The translations under genes were made by a program, and so were the position numbers. A DNA stretch of 64,000 bases from NCBI RefSeq assembly GCF_019890615.1, contig NZ_JAINVZ010000025.1:1-64000 (forward strand), in the 5' to 3' direction. The notes beneath the pieces are model-generated. The model searched no databases, was not told the origin of the DNA, and was given only the letters and a program-made list of their open reading frames with translations. Source of the stretch: Streptantibioticus parmotrematis. GTDB lineage: Bacteria > Actinomycetota > Actinomycetes > Streptomycetales > Streptomycetaceae. Positions 31,758 through 40,742 of this stretch are shown one piece after another; positions within the stretch are counted from its first letter, which is position 1, and every line of letters begins with the position of its first letter.

Positions 31758-32960
31758 GTGAACGCGCTGGACGTCCTGTTGTCGCTCGCCGCTGTGTGGT
31801 TCGCCGTGATCGGGTACCGGCAGGGCTTCGTCGTCGGCATCCTGTCGGTACTGGGGTTCCTGGGCGGCGGTCTGATCGCCATCTACGTGCTGCCCATGCT
31901 GTGGGACCAGGTGATGGGCACCGGCACCCAGCCCGGCACCGCCTCCGCCATCGCCGCCGTGGTGACCGTCATCGTGTGCGCCTCGGTGGGCCAGGCGTGC
32001 ACCACCCATCTGGGCAACAAGCTGCGCACCCGCATCACCTGGTCACCTGCCCGGGCCGTCGACGCGACCGGTGGCGCGCTGGTCAACGTGCTGGCGATGC
32101 TGCTGGTCGCCTGGCTGATCGGCTCGGCGCTCGCGGGCACCGCGCTGCCCACCATCGGCCGTGAGGTACGCGCCTCGAAGGTGCTGACCGGCGTCTCCCA
32201 GATGATCCCCGAGCGCGCCGACATGTGGTTCGCCGACTTCTCCTCCGTCCTCGCGCAGAACGGCTTCCCACAGGTCTTCACCCCGTTCTCCACCGAGCCG
32301 ATCACCTCGGTCCCGGCGCCCGACCCGGCGCTCGCGACCGGCGCGACGGCATCCCGGGCGCGCCGAAGCATCGTCAAGGTGGTCGGGACGGCGCCCGGTT
32401 GCGGCAAGGTGATCGAGGGCTCGGGCTTCGTCTTCTCGCCGCACCACGTCATGACCAACGCGCACGTGGTCGGCGGGGTCAGCGCCCCCACCGTGCAGAT
32501 CGGCGGCGACGGCAGGCTGTATCAGGCCAAGGTCGTCCTGTACGACTGGCAGCGCGACATCGCCGTACTCGACGTGCCGTCACTCGACGCGCCCACGCTG
32601 AAGTTCGACATGTCGCCCGCGCACACCGGCGACGGCGCCATCGTCGCGGGCTTCCCCGAGAACGGCGGCTACAACGTCCAGGCGGCCCGGGTGCGCGCCC
32701 GCATCCAGGCGCACGGCCCGGACATCTACCGGCGCGGCAACGTCAGCCGTGACGTCTACTCGCTCTACACCGAGGTCCGCCAGGGCAACTCCGGCGGGCC
32801 ACTGCTCACCCCGGACGGCCGCGTCTACGGCATCGTCTTCGCCAAGTCCCTGGACGACGACTCGACCGGGTACGCGCTGACCGCCCACGAGGTCCGCTCG
32901 GACATCACGGCGGGCAGGACGGCCACCAGACAGGTCGACACCCAGGGATGCGCGCTCTGA
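31758..32960 (+). CDS. MarP-like membrane serine protease (CvpA + trypsin-like domain)
   Basis: A 400-residue membrane protease. Four hydrophobic helices in residues 1-130 form a CvpA-like anchor (LLSLAAVWFAVIGYRQGFVV begins it). The extracytoplasmic trypsin-fold domain has the triad H236 (TNAHVVGG), D267 (RDIAVLDV) and S345 (GNSGGPLL). Two cysteines (PGCGK and QGCAL) could form the stabilising disulphide known for MarP (Rv3671c). MarP protects mycobacteria against acid. A role in envelope stress here is inferred from homology. GTG start at 31758. Confidence 0.9.
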   Translation: MNALDVLLSLAAVWFAVIGYRQGFVVGILSVLGFLGGGLIAIYVLPMLWDQVMGTGTQPGTASAIAAVVTVIVCASVGQACTTHLGNKLRTRITWSPARAVDATGGALVNVLAMLLVAWLIGSALAGTALPTIGREVRASKVLTGVSQMIPERADMWFADFSSVLAQNGFPQVFTPFSTEPITSVPAPDPALATGATASRARRSIVKVVGTAPGCGKVIEGSGFVFSPHHVMTNAHVVGGVSAPTVQIGGDGRLYQAKVVLYDWQRDIAVLDVPSLDAPTLKFDMSPAHTGDGAIVAGFPENGGYNVQAARVRARIQAHGPDIYRRGNVSRDVYSLYTEVRQGNSGGPLLTPDGRVYGIVFAKSLDDDSTGYALTAHEVRSDITAGRTATRQVDTQGCAL

Positions 32961-33347
32961 GGGCCGCGCGTTTCATGAGGTGAGCGGCTCGGGCGCCTCG
33001 GTCACGGGGTGCGGCGCTGTGTCCTCACGGGGTGCGGCGGAGCGCCCTCACGGGGTGCGGGCGGTGTGCCGAAGCCGGGCGCCGACCCAGCGAGCCCGGC
33101 GGCGCAGGATGCGCGGCAGCGGCAGCAACTGCCCCCGGTCGGCCAGGGCCGCGGGAGGCGCGGGGCGTCCCGAGGCGGCGGTGCCGAGGTGGTTGCGTGA
33201 TACGTCACGGTAGTCGTGCGTCCAGCCCATACCGAGCAAGGTGCCCGGGCCTGATGGTCGATAACCTCCTCCCGCTGGGCCAATTGGCCTATGCGCGCGG
33301 CATGTGGCATATCGTCAGGTAGTCGTACGAGCGGATGGTCAGGTGCC
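32961..33347. other. Intergenic stretch with 23-bp tandem repeat
   Basis: 387 bp without a supportable gene between two convergent genes. It holds the short tandem repeat described separately. The last ~100 bp are less GC-rich and show no motif I recognise. Confidence 0.5.
33002..33070. repeat. Three tandem copies of a 23-bp unit
   Basis: TCACGGGGTGCGG recurs at 33002, 33025 and 33048, exactly 23 bp apart, with variable bases filling each unit. Confidence 0.65.
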
Positions 33348-34268
33348 TCAGCGGTCCGGCTCGGGGTCCTTCAGCCAGTTGACCAGCTCCGTCGAGAACG
33401 CCACCGGGTCCTCCTCGTGCGGGAAGTGCCCCAGCCCGTCGAAGAGCCGCCAGCGGTACGGCGCCTCCACGTACTCCCCGGAACCGGCCGCGCTGCGGGT
33501 CCGCGACACCGGGTCAAGCGAACCGTGCAGGTGCAGCGTCGGCACCCGCACCGGCCGCTTCATCCGGCGGTAGAACTGCACGCCGTCCGGCCGCCCCATC
33601 GACCGCACCAGCCAGCGGTACGGCTCGATCGAGCAGTGCGCGGTGGACGGGATCAGCATCGCCCTGCGGTACGTCTCCACCGCCTCGTCGTCCAGCGGCT
33701 TCGGCCCCGACCACTCCTGGACCAGGCGCCCGACCAGCGCCGCGTCGTCCGCGACCAGCCGCCGCTCGGGCAGCCAGGGCCGCTGGAAGCCCCAGATGTA
33801 CGAACTGTCGGCGGACTGCCGGAAGTCGGCCAGCATCGCGGAACGCCACCGGCGCGGATGCGGCATCGAGCACACCGCCAGCCGCCGCACCAGCTTCGGC
33901 CGCATCACGGCCGCCGTCCACGCGAGGTAGCCGCCCAGGTCGTGCCCGACGAGCGCGGCGTCCGGCTCGCCCAGCGAACGGATCACCCCGGTCACGTCCA
34001 GCGCCAGGTTCCCCGGGTCGTAACCGCGCGGGGTGCGGTCGCTGCCCCCGACGCCGCGCAGGTCCATCGCCACCGCGCGGAACCCGGCGTCGGCGAGCGC
34101 GACGAGCTGGTGCCGCCACGCCCACCAGAACTGCGGGAAGCCGTGCACCAGCAGCACCAGCGGGCCGTCCCCCATCTCGGCGATGTGGAAGCGGGCACCG
34201 TTGGCCGCGACCTCGCGGTGCGTCCACGGGCCGTCGACGCGTACGCCTGTTGAGTCAGCCACCGTCAT
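33348..34268 (-). CDS. Alpha/beta hydrolase, epoxide-hydrolase type
   Basis: A 306-residue alpha/beta hydrolase. HGFPQFWWAW is the HGxP oxyanion motif of epoxide hydrolases, and the nucleophile elbow is GHDLGG with Asp, not Ser, as in epoxide hydrolases and dehalogenases. The acid is in HGSLDPVS and the catalytic His in GHFPHEEDP. The position beside marP matches EphE (Rv3670). The natural substrate is unknown. ATG start; the ribosome site is weak. Confidence 0.9.
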   Translation of the reverse strand: MTVADSTGVRVDGPWTHREVAANGARFHIAEMGDGPLVLLVHGFPQFWWAWRHQLVALADAGFRAVAMDLRGVGGSDRTPRGYDPGNLALDVTGVIRSLGEPDAALVGHDLGGYLAWTAAVMRPKLVRRLAVCSMPHPRRWRSAMLADFRQSADSSYIWGFQRPWLPERRLVADDAALVGRLVQEWSGPKPLDDEAVETYRRAMLIPSTAHCSIEPYRWLVRSMGRPDGVQFYRRMKRPVRVPTLHLHGSLDPVSRTRSAAGSGEYVEAPYRWRLFDGLGHFPHEEDPVAFSTELVNWLKDPEPDR

Positions 34269-34349
34269 GTCGCAGAGCGTGTCACATCTGACGCGACGGC
34301 GCGTCCTCCTCCGGTCGGTCTCCGTCGGCCCCGACGGCCCCTTGGCCGG

Positions 34350-34826
34350 TCAGGCGCTGCGCTCGACGGTGACGCCGGTGGGCGTCACGGTCAGCTGCGG
34401 GTGCTCCGCGGAGCCGACCTCGCGGGGGTGCGGCTTGACGTTCTGCAGCGCCGCCGCGGTCTGCTTGACCGAGGCGATCGACTTCTCCGGCGGCTTGACC
34501 TTCTTGAACTTGGTGGCCGCGAAGAGCCCCAGCACCCCGACCAGGAGCACGAGGGCGCCGCCGACGATCAGGAACGACCAGGCCAGGCCCAGCCCGAGGT
34601 TGTGGATCCCGTACGCCGCCGCGAAGCAGAACATCGGCAGGGAGAACATCCCGAGCACGCCCGCGGCGGCCCCCGCGCCACCGCCGATGCCGGCCCGCTT
34701 GACGTCCTGCCGCAGTTCGGCCTTGGCGAGAGCGATCTCGTCGTGCACGAGTGCGGACATCTCCGCCGTCGCCGCCGCGACCAGCTGGCCGAGGCTCCGC
34801 TCGTCGGCCTGGTCGGATGCGCTCAT
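34350..34826 (-). CDS. Holin-like membrane protein (DUF1469 type)
   Basis: A 158-residue membrane protein of the actinobacterial phage-holin-superfamily/DUF1469 group. It starts MSASDQADERSLGQLVAAATAEMSAL-, then EIALAKAELRQDVKRAGIG amphipathic helix and two adjacent transmembrane helices (AAAGVLGMFSLPMFCFAAAY; FLIVGGALVLLVGVLGLFAA), then a basic KKVKPPEKSIASVKQTAA tail. The ATG at 34826 has GGAGGG close upstream. The frame is open further but unsupported. Its role is unknown. It lies 45 bp after nhaA on the same strand. Confidence 0.85.
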   Translation of the reverse strand: MSASDQADERSLGQLVAAATAEMSALVHDEIALAKAELRQDVKRAGIGGGAGAAAGVLGMFSLPMFCFAAAYGIHNLGLGLAWSFLIVGGALVLLVGVLGLFAATKFKKVKPPEKSIASVKQTAAALQNVKPHPREVGSAEHPQLTVTPTGVTVERSA

Positions 34827-34870
34827 CGCGTCCCTCCGTCGTCTTGTCGGTTCACGCATTGATGCATCGA

Positions 34871-36310
34871 TCATGCCGGACCATCGTCCCCGTTCGTCAC
34901 GCGCCCGGCCAGTTCTGCGAGGCGCCGGTGCTCGGCGGCCTTCGCCTCCAGCAGTTCGGCCATCCGCAGGTGGTACTCCGGGCGGTCGCTCACGTAGACG
35001 TCGGGGATGCCGTCCTCGTCGTCGTCGCGCTCCTCCTCCGCGCACAGCCCGCGGTACCTGGTGTTGCGCAGCTTCAGCAGGACGCAGGCCACGGTGGCCG
35101 CTATGACCGACCCGACCAGCACCGCGGCCTTGACCTCCGCGGCCAGCACCGGGTCGCCGGGGAAGGCGAGTTCACCGATGAGCAGCGAGACGGTGAAGCC
35201 GATCCCGGCGAGACACGCCACGGCGAACACGTCCGCCCACGCCAGCTCCGGGTTCAGCTCCGCCCTGGTGAAGCGGGCCGCCAGCCACGAGCCGCCGAAG
35301 ATGCCGACCGCCTTGCCGACGACCAGGCCGAGGACCACCCCGAGCGTCTCCGGGCTGGTGAAGACCCCGCGCAGCGCACCCCCGGACAGGGACACCCCGG
35401 CGGCGAACACGGCGAACAACGGCACGGCCACCCCCGCCGACAACGGCCGCACGAGGTGCTCGACGCGTTCGGCCTGCGACGGCGGCGCCTGCGTCAGGGG
35501 GCCCGGACCGGGCTCTTCCCGGGGCTCCCGGCCCGCCGCCGGTACGTCGCACCGCAGCATCAGGCCCATCGCGACACCCGCGATCGTCGCGTGCACGCCG
35601 CTCGCGTGCATCGCCGCCCAGATGACCAGCGCCAACGGCACGTACACGTACCACCCGCGCACCCGCTTGCGCAGCAGCACCCAGAAGACCACCAGGCCGG
35701 CGACGGCCAGGCCCAGCGCGGGGAAGTGGATCGTGGAGGTGTAGAAGACCGCGATGATCAGGATGGCGAGCAGGTCGTCCACCACCGCGAGCGTCAGCAG
35801 GAACGCCCGCAGCGCCGACGGCAACGCGGTCCCGATCACGGCCAGCACCGCCAGCGCGAACGCGATGTCGGTGGCGGTCGGCACCGCCCACCCCTTCAGG
35901 TCACCGCCTCTCGTGGCGTTGACGACGAAGTAGACCAGCGCGGGCGCCACCATGCCGCAGACGGCCGCGACGACCGGCAGCGCGGCGGCGGACGGCTCGC
36001 GCAACTCGCCCGCGACCAGCTCGCGCTTCAGCTCGATCCCGGCGACGAAGAAGAAGAGGGTGAGCAACCCGTCCGTGGCCCAGGCCGCGACGCTCAGGTG
36101 CAGGTGCAACGCGGCGGGCCCGAAGGCGAAGTCCCGCACGGTGTCGTAGCCGTGGCTGAGCGGGGTGTTGGCCAGCACCAGCGCCAGCACGGCGGCGACC
36201 AGCAGCAGCACACCGCCGACCGTCTCGGTGCGCAACGCGTCCGCCACGAAGTTCCGCTCGGGCAACGGCATGCGTCCGAGGAAGACGGAACGACGGCGGG
36301 GCTGCGTCAC
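34871..36310 (-). CDS. nhaA: Na+/H+ antiporter NhaA
   Basis: A 479-residue NhaA-type antiporter that exports sodium in exchange for protons. About eleven to twelve hydrophobic helices are present. The signature FFFVAGIELKRELVAGEL, the ATDIAFALAVL region and the ion-binding pair in LTLAVVDDLLAI are all clear. A hydrophilic, acidic loop with EEPGPGP and a long C-terminal helical tail (MAELLEAKAAEHRRLAELAG) extend beyond the E. coli length. GTG start with GGAGG nine bases upstream. Confidence 0.95.
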   Translation of the reverse strand: MTQPRRRSVFLGRMPLPERNFVADALRTETVGGVLLLVAAVLALVLANTPLSHGYDTVRDFAFGPAALHLHLSVAAWATDGLLTLFFFVAGIELKRELVAGELREPSAAALPVVAAVCGMVAPALVYFVVNATRGGDLKGWAVPTATDIAFALAVLAVIGTALPSALRAFLLTLAVVDDLLAILIIAVFYTSTIHFPALGLAVAGLVVFWVLLRKRVRGWYVYVPLALVIWAAMHASGVHATIAGVAMGLMLRCDVPAAGREPREEPGPGPLTQAPPSQAERVEHLVRPLSAGVAVPLFAVFAAGVSLSGGALRGVFTSPETLGVVLGLVVGKAVGIFGGSWLAARFTRAELNPELAWADVFAVACLAGIGFTVSLLIGELAFPGDPVLAAEVKAAVLVGSVIAATVACVLLKLRNTRYRGLCAEEERDDDEDGIPDVYVSDRPEYHLRMAELLEAKAAEHRRLAELAGRVTNGDDGPA

Positions 36311-36444
36311 GGGCGTCGGCCTCCAGGTCTGTCACCGGGCGTACGCGGGGTCGCGTACGCCGTGCCGACCAGACTTCCCGGCGCACCGTCGAAACTCTGC
36401 CGCGACCTTGACGCGGCGCCCCCAGCTTAACCGGAACGGGTGAC

Positions 36445-36515
36445 GGGGTGCCCGGCGCGGCGGACGGGCGAGGGGTGCCCGGCGCGGCGGAACGGGTGAG
36501 GGGTGCCCGGCGCGG
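36445..36515. repeat. Three near-tandem copies of GGGGTGCCCGGCGCGG
   Basis: The 16-base unit occurs exactly at 36445, 36472 and 36500 (27- and 28-bp spacing) between acs and nhaA. The last copy forms one arm of a hairpin. Confidence 0.7.
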
Positions 36516-36531
36516 TCGCCGGACACCCCTC
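36498..36531 (-). terminator. Hairpin terminator after acs
   Basis: GAGGGGTG...CCGGCG, loop CGGT, CGCCGG...CACCCCTC: a 14-bp stem with one mismatch, 48 bases downstream of the acs stop codon. Confidence 0.6.
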
Positions 36532-36578
36532 GTCCCGATCTCGCCGCGTCGTCGCGCGGGCGCGTGGACGTGTGGGTG

Positions 36579-38537
36579 TCAGTCCTCGCTGGAGGCGGTC
36601 GGCAGCTTGGTCTGGATGAGGTCCATGACCGTGCTGTCGGTGAGGGTGGTGACGTCACCCAGCTCGCGGTTCTCGGCGACGTCGCGCAGCAGCCGTCGCA
36701 TGATCTTGCCGGAACGGGTCTTCGGCAGCTCGGCGACGGTCAGGACGCGCTTGGGCTTGGCGATCGGCCCGAGCGCCTTGGCGACGTGGTCCCGCAGTTC
36801 CGCGGTCAGCTCGTCGCTGTCCTGGGCGCTGCCGCGCAGGATGACGAACGCGACGATGGCCTGGCCGGTCGTCGCGTCGGCCGCTCCGACGACGGCCGCC
36901 TCGGCGACCTTGGGGTGCGAGACGAGGGCGGACTCGACCTCGGTGGTGGAGATGTTGTGCCCCGACACCAGCATCACGTCATCCACCCGGCCGAGCAGCC
37001 AGATGTCGCCGTCGTCGTCCTTCTTCGCCCCGTCACCCGCGAAGTACCGCCCCTGGAACCGGGACCAGTAGGTGTCGACGTACCGCTGGTCGTCGCCCCA
37101 GATCGTGCGCAGCATCGACGGCCACGGCTCGGTCAGCACCAGGTAGCCACCCGCGCCGTCCGGCACCTCACGGCCTTCGTCGTCCACGACGGTCGCCGCG
37201 ATCCCGGGCAGCGGGGTCTGCGCCGAGCCCGGCTTGGTCGCGGTCACCCCGGGCAGCGGGCTGATCATCATCGCGCCGGTCTCGGTCTGCCACCAGGTGT
37301 CCACGATCGGGCACCGGTCCCCGCCGATGTTCCTGCGGTACCACATCCACGCCTCGGGGTTGATCGGCTCCCCGACGCTCCCCAGCACCCGCAGGCTGGA
37401 CAGGTCGAACTTCGCGGGGATCTCGTCGCCCCACTTCATGAACGTACGGATCGCCGTCGGCGCGGTGTACAGGATGCTCACCCCGTACTTCTGCACGATC
37501 TCCCAGAACCGCCCCTGGTGCGGGGTGTCCGGCGTGCCCTCGTACAGCACCTGCGTGGCACCGTTGGCCAACGGCCCGTAGACGATGTACGAGTGCCCCG
37601 TCACCCAGCCGATGTCGGCCGTGCACCAGTACACGTCCGTCTCCGGCTTCAGGTCGAACACCGCGTGGTGGGTGAACGCGGCCTGCGTCAAGTACCCGCC
37701 CGACGTGTGCAGGATGCCCTTGGGCTTCCCCGTCGTGCCGGACGTGTAGAGGATGAACAGCGGGTGCTCGGCGTTGAACGCCTGCGGCTCGTGCTCGGTC
37801 GACTGCCGCTCGGTGACCTCGTGCCACCACACGTCGTGGCTCTCGTCCCAGGCGACGTCCTGCCCGGTGCGGCGCACCACCAGGACGTGCTCCACCTGGG
37901 GGCAGGAGGCGACCGCCTCGTCGATGGCGGGCTTGAGCGCGGACGGCTTGCCGCGCCGCCAGCCGCCGTCCGCGGTGATGACGATCTTCGCGTCGGCGTC
38001 CTGGATCCGGGACGCCACCGCGTCCGCCGAGAACCCGCCGAAGACCACCGAGTGCGGCGCGCCGATACGGGCGCAGGCCAGCATGGCTATGACGGCTTCC
38101 GGGATCATCGGCAGGTAGACCGCGACCCGGTCCCCGGCGCGCACGCCGAGTTCGGTCAGCGCGTTGGCGGCCCGGGAGACCTCGTCCTTCAACTCGGCGT
38201 AGGTCACCGTCCGGGTGTCGCCCGGCTCGCCCTCGAAGTGCAGCGCCACGCGGTCGCCGAGCCCCGCCTCGACGTGCCGGTCCACGCAGTTGTACGCGAC
38301 GTTCAGCTCGCCGTCGGCGAACCACTTCGCGAACGGTGCGTTCAACCAGTCCAGCGTCTGCTGCGGCTCGGTCGCCCACGACAGCCGGCGCGCCTGCTCC
38401 GCCCAGAACCCCAGCCGATCCGCAGCGGCCTGCTCGTATGCCTGCGCCGTCACGTTCGCCGACGCGGCCAACGTCTCCGGCGGAGTGAAACGCCGCTCCT
38501 CCTTCAGCAGGTTGGCCAGGCTCTCGTTGCTGCTCAC
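36579..38537 (-). CDS. acs: Acetyl-CoA synthetase
   Basis: A 652-residue AMP-forming acetate-CoA ligase. The adenylation motifs YTSGTTGKPKGILH and DTWWQTETGAMM, GRVDDVMLVSGHNIS (hinge) and the C-terminal catalytic PKTRSGKIMRR, whose Lys is the usual acetylation switch, are all intact. Full family length. The GTG at 38537 has GGGGAGATGGCGC upstream. The frame continues past it without support. It activates scavenged acetate for central metabolism. Confidence 0.96.
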   Translation of the reverse strand: MSSNESLANLLKEERRFTPPETLAASANVTAQAYEQAAADRLGFWAEQARRLSWATEPQQTLDWLNAPFAKWFADGELNVAYNCVDRHVEAGLGDRVALHFEGEPGDTRTVTYAELKDEVSRAANALTELGVRAGDRVAVYLPMIPEAVIAMLACARIGAPHSVVFGGFSADAVASRIQDADAKIVITADGGWRRGKPSALKPAIDEAVASCPQVEHVLVVRRTGQDVAWDESHDVWWHEVTERQSTEHEPQAFNAEHPLFILYTSGTTGKPKGILHTSGGYLTQAAFTHHAVFDLKPETDVYWCTADIGWVTGHSYIVYGPLANGATQVLYEGTPDTPHQGRFWEIVQKYGVSILYTAPTAIRTFMKWGDEIPAKFDLSSLRVLGSVGEPINPEAWMWYRRNIGGDRCPIVDTWWQTETGAMMISPLPGVTATKPGSAQTPLPGIAATVVDDEGREVPDGAGGYLVLTEPWPSMLRTIWGDDQRYVDTYWSRFQGRYFAGDGAKKDDDGDIWLLGRVDDVMLVSGHNISTTEVESALVSHPKVAEAAVVGAADATTGQAIVAFVILRGSAQDSDELTAELRDHVAKALGPIAKPKRVLTVAELPKTRSGKIMRRLLRDVAENRELGDVTTLTDSTVMDLIQTKLPTASSED

Positions 38538-38800
38538 GCGCCATCTCCCCTTGTCGGCTCGGGTGTTCGTTCGGCCGCAGGGCATCCGAGGATTGCCCTA
38601 TCTGTCCCGGACCTACCTCACCAGGCCAAAGACGTGCTGACAAGGGCCCTCAGACGATTGGTGTAGACCTGTGCTCCTTTTCCGGGTGATGGGTCGGTTT
38701 TCAGGGGCGGGAGGTTCGGGCGATCGCACCAGCGGGGGCGGTTGGGGCGGGATCGCGCGGGGGCGGGGTGGGCGGGGCGTCGCCCCGGTCGGCGCTCCGG

Positions 38801-39790
38801 TCAGCGCGCCGCGGCCGTGTCCGCCGCCGACTCCGCCAGCACGAACTCCGGGTCGACCTGTGCCGCGAGGTCCGCGCCCGTGCGCTCGTTGCCCCAACTC
38901 TCCGCGTTCTTCAGGTGGAAGTGGACCATCTGCCGGGTGTAGCGGGCCCAGTCGCGGTGCTCGTAGCTCGCGTCGGCCTCCTCCTGAAGGCGCCGCAGGG
39001 TCTCGCGGTTCGCCTCCTCGAGCAGGTCGAAGCGCGGCGGACGGCCCTTCTCCATCGCGCGGACCCAGTCGGAGTGCCCGACCGTCGCGAACAGGTCGTC
39101 ACCCACCTCGTCGCGCAGGAACGCCAGGTCGTCCGGGCCCTGCACCTTGTTGCCGACGACGCGCAGCGCCACGTCGAAGTCCCGCGCGTACTCCTTGTAC
39201 TGGCGGTAGACCGCGACACCCTTGCGCGTCGGCTCGGCGACCAGGAACGTCATGTCGAACCGCGTGAACATCCCCGACGCGAACGAGTCGCTGCCCGCCG
39301 TCATGTCGACCACCACGTACTCGCCGCGCCCGTCGACCAGATGGTTCAGGCACAGCTCGACCGCCCCCACCTTGGAGTGGTAGCAGGCCACGCCGAGATC
39401 GGACTCGTTGAACGGACCGGTGACCATCAGGCGCACCGGGCCGCCGTCGAGGTCCACGGTCGTGGCGCAGGCCGCGTAGACCGGGTTGTCCTCGGTCACC
39501 CGCAGCAGGCGTGAGCCGTGCCCCGGCGGGGTGGTCTTGATCATGGTCTCGGCGGAGGCGATGCGCGGGTTGGCGCCGCGCAGGTACTCCTTGATCTCGG
39601 GCAGGTGGGCGCCCATCGCGGGCAGCGCGGCGGCATCGTCCTCGTCGAGCCCGAGCGCCGGGCCGAGGTGCTGGTTGATGTCGGCGTCGACAGCGACGAC
39701 GGGCAGCCGCGCCGCGGCGAGGTGCCGGATGAACAGAGAGGAGAGCGTGGTCTTACCGCTCCCGCCCTTGCCAACGAAAGCGATCTTCAT
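38801..39790 (-). CDS. CooC/MinD-like P-loop ATPase
   Basis: A 329-residue ATPase of the SIMIBI class: MKIAFVGKGGSGKTTLSSLF at the N-terminus (deviant Walker A), VVAVDADINQHLGPALG, and VVDMTAGSDSFASGMFTRFD near the middle. The closest named relatives are CooC-type maturation ATPases. No metal-binding CxC motif is visible. The ATG at 39790 has no ribosome site but a TAATCT seven bases upstream. It is divergent from the Fic-like gene, with 100 bp between starts. Biological partner unknown. Confidence 0.85.
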   Translation of the reverse strand: MKIAFVGKGGSGKTTLSSLFIRHLAAARLPVVAVDADINQHLGPALGLDEDDAAALPAMGAHLPEIKEYLRGANPRIASAETMIKTTPPGHGSRLLRVTEDNPVYAACATTVDLDGGPVRLMVTGPFNESDLGVACYHSKVGAVELCLNHLVDGRGEYVVVDMTAGSDSFASGMFTRFDMTFLVAEPTRKGVAVYRQYKEYARDFDVALRVVGNKVQGPDDLAFLRDEVGDDLFATVGHSDWVRAMEKGRPPRFDLLEEANRETLRRLQEEADASYEHRDWARYTRQMVHFHLKNAESWGNERTGADLAAQVDPEFVLAESAADTAAAR

Positions 39791-39797
39791 GTTCAGG

Positions 39798-39803
39798 AGA
39801 TTA
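39798..39803 (-). promoter_or_regulatory. -10-like TAATCT, leaderless promoter candidate (CooC-like)
   Basis: On the minus strand TAATCT is followed by CCTGAAC and the ATG at 39790. The intervening CCTGAAC cannot act as a ribosome site. Confidence 0.5.
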
Positions 39804-39877
39804 GCGCTGCCGGTGTCACGAGGTACGCACTCCGGTGATGAAGACCACTCCATTGAGGGGTCCGGGTCACCTATGCG

Positions 39878-39883
39878 TAGGGT
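39878..39883 (+). promoter_or_regulatory. -10-like TAGGGT, leaderless promoter candidate (Fic-like)
   Basis: TAGGGT ends seven bases before the ATG at 39891, with CGACACC in between. Confidence 0.5.
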
Positions 39884-39890
39884 CGACACC

Positions 39891-40742
39891 ATGACTTCGT
39901 ACTCCCGGGGAGCGACCCCCGGCCCCTCGGCCGATCCGCTCGCGGTGCTGGGCTCGCTGCCCGGCGTCCCGGAGTCCGTCGACTCGGTGCGGCAGGCGGT
40001 CGACCGGGTCTACGGGCACCGGGTGATGCGGCGGCGCTCCAACGAGATCACCTCGGAGGCGGCTCTGCGGGGGGCGCGCGGTTCGGCCGCCCTGAGCGGG
40101 GCGGACTGGCCGCTGGAGGAGGTGCGCCGGCGCAGCGACTTCAGCTCCGACGCCGAGTCGCGCACGGTCGGCGCCGCGTTGCGGCTGACCGCCGAGGCGG
40201 GCCAACTCCTCAGCGTGTGGCGGCAGTCACCGCTCCAGACGCTGGCCAGGCTGCACCTCGTGGCGGCGGGTGGCATCGCGCCGGACGAGACGGTGGGGCG
40301 CCCGCGGCAGGCCGGCGAGACGGTGGACGAGGAGTCGCTCGCCACGCTGCCGTTGCCGGAACCCGCGGAGGTGGGCGCCCGGCTGGACGGCCTGGCCGAG
40401 CTGCTGCTCGCGGGCACCGACGCCCCGGCGCTCGTGGTGGCCGCCGTGGTCCACGGTGAACTGCTCGCGCTCCGGCCGTTCGGCACGCACAACGGCCTGG
40501 TCGCACGGGCGGCCGAGCGCATCGTGCTCGTCGGCTCGGGCCTGGACCCGAAGTCGGTCTGCCCGGCGGAAGTGGGCCACGCCGAGCTGGGCCGGGCGGA
40601 GTACCTGAAGGCGGTCGAGGCTTACGCCTCCGGCACTCCGGAGGGCATGGCGTTCTGGATCGCCCACTGCGCGCAGGCGGTCGGGCTCGGCGTGCGCGAG
40701 AGCACGGCGGTCTGCGAGGCGTTGCAGCGGGGAGCGGCGTAG
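39891..40742 (+). CDS. Fic/Doc-like protein with degenerate active site
   Basis: A 283-residue protein of an actinobacterial family usually labelled oxidoreductase or hypothetical, but with the outline of a Fic domain. An N-terminal helical part holds ARGSAALSGADWPLEEVRR, reminiscent of the Fic inhibitory helix region. Then AAVVHGELLALRPFGTHNGLVARAA occupies the place of the Fic core HPFxxGNGRxxR, with the catalytic His replaced by Arg. AMP transfer is therefore unlikely unless another residue substitutes. It is divergent from the CooC-like ATPase. The family call is moderate. Confidence 0.75.
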   Translation: MTSYSRGATPGPSADPLAVLGSLPGVPESVDSVRQAVDRVYGHRVMRRRSNEITSEAALRGARGSAALSGADWPLEEVRRRSDFSSDAESRTVGAALRLTAEAGQLLSVWRQSPLQTLARLHLVAAGGIAPDETVGRPRQAGETVDEESLATLPLPEPAEVGARLDGLAELLLAGTDAPALVVAAVVHGELLALRPFGTHNGLVARAAERIVLVGSGLDPKSVCPAEVGHAELGRAEYLKAVEAYASGTPEGMAFWIAHCAQAVGLGVRESTAVCEALQRGAA

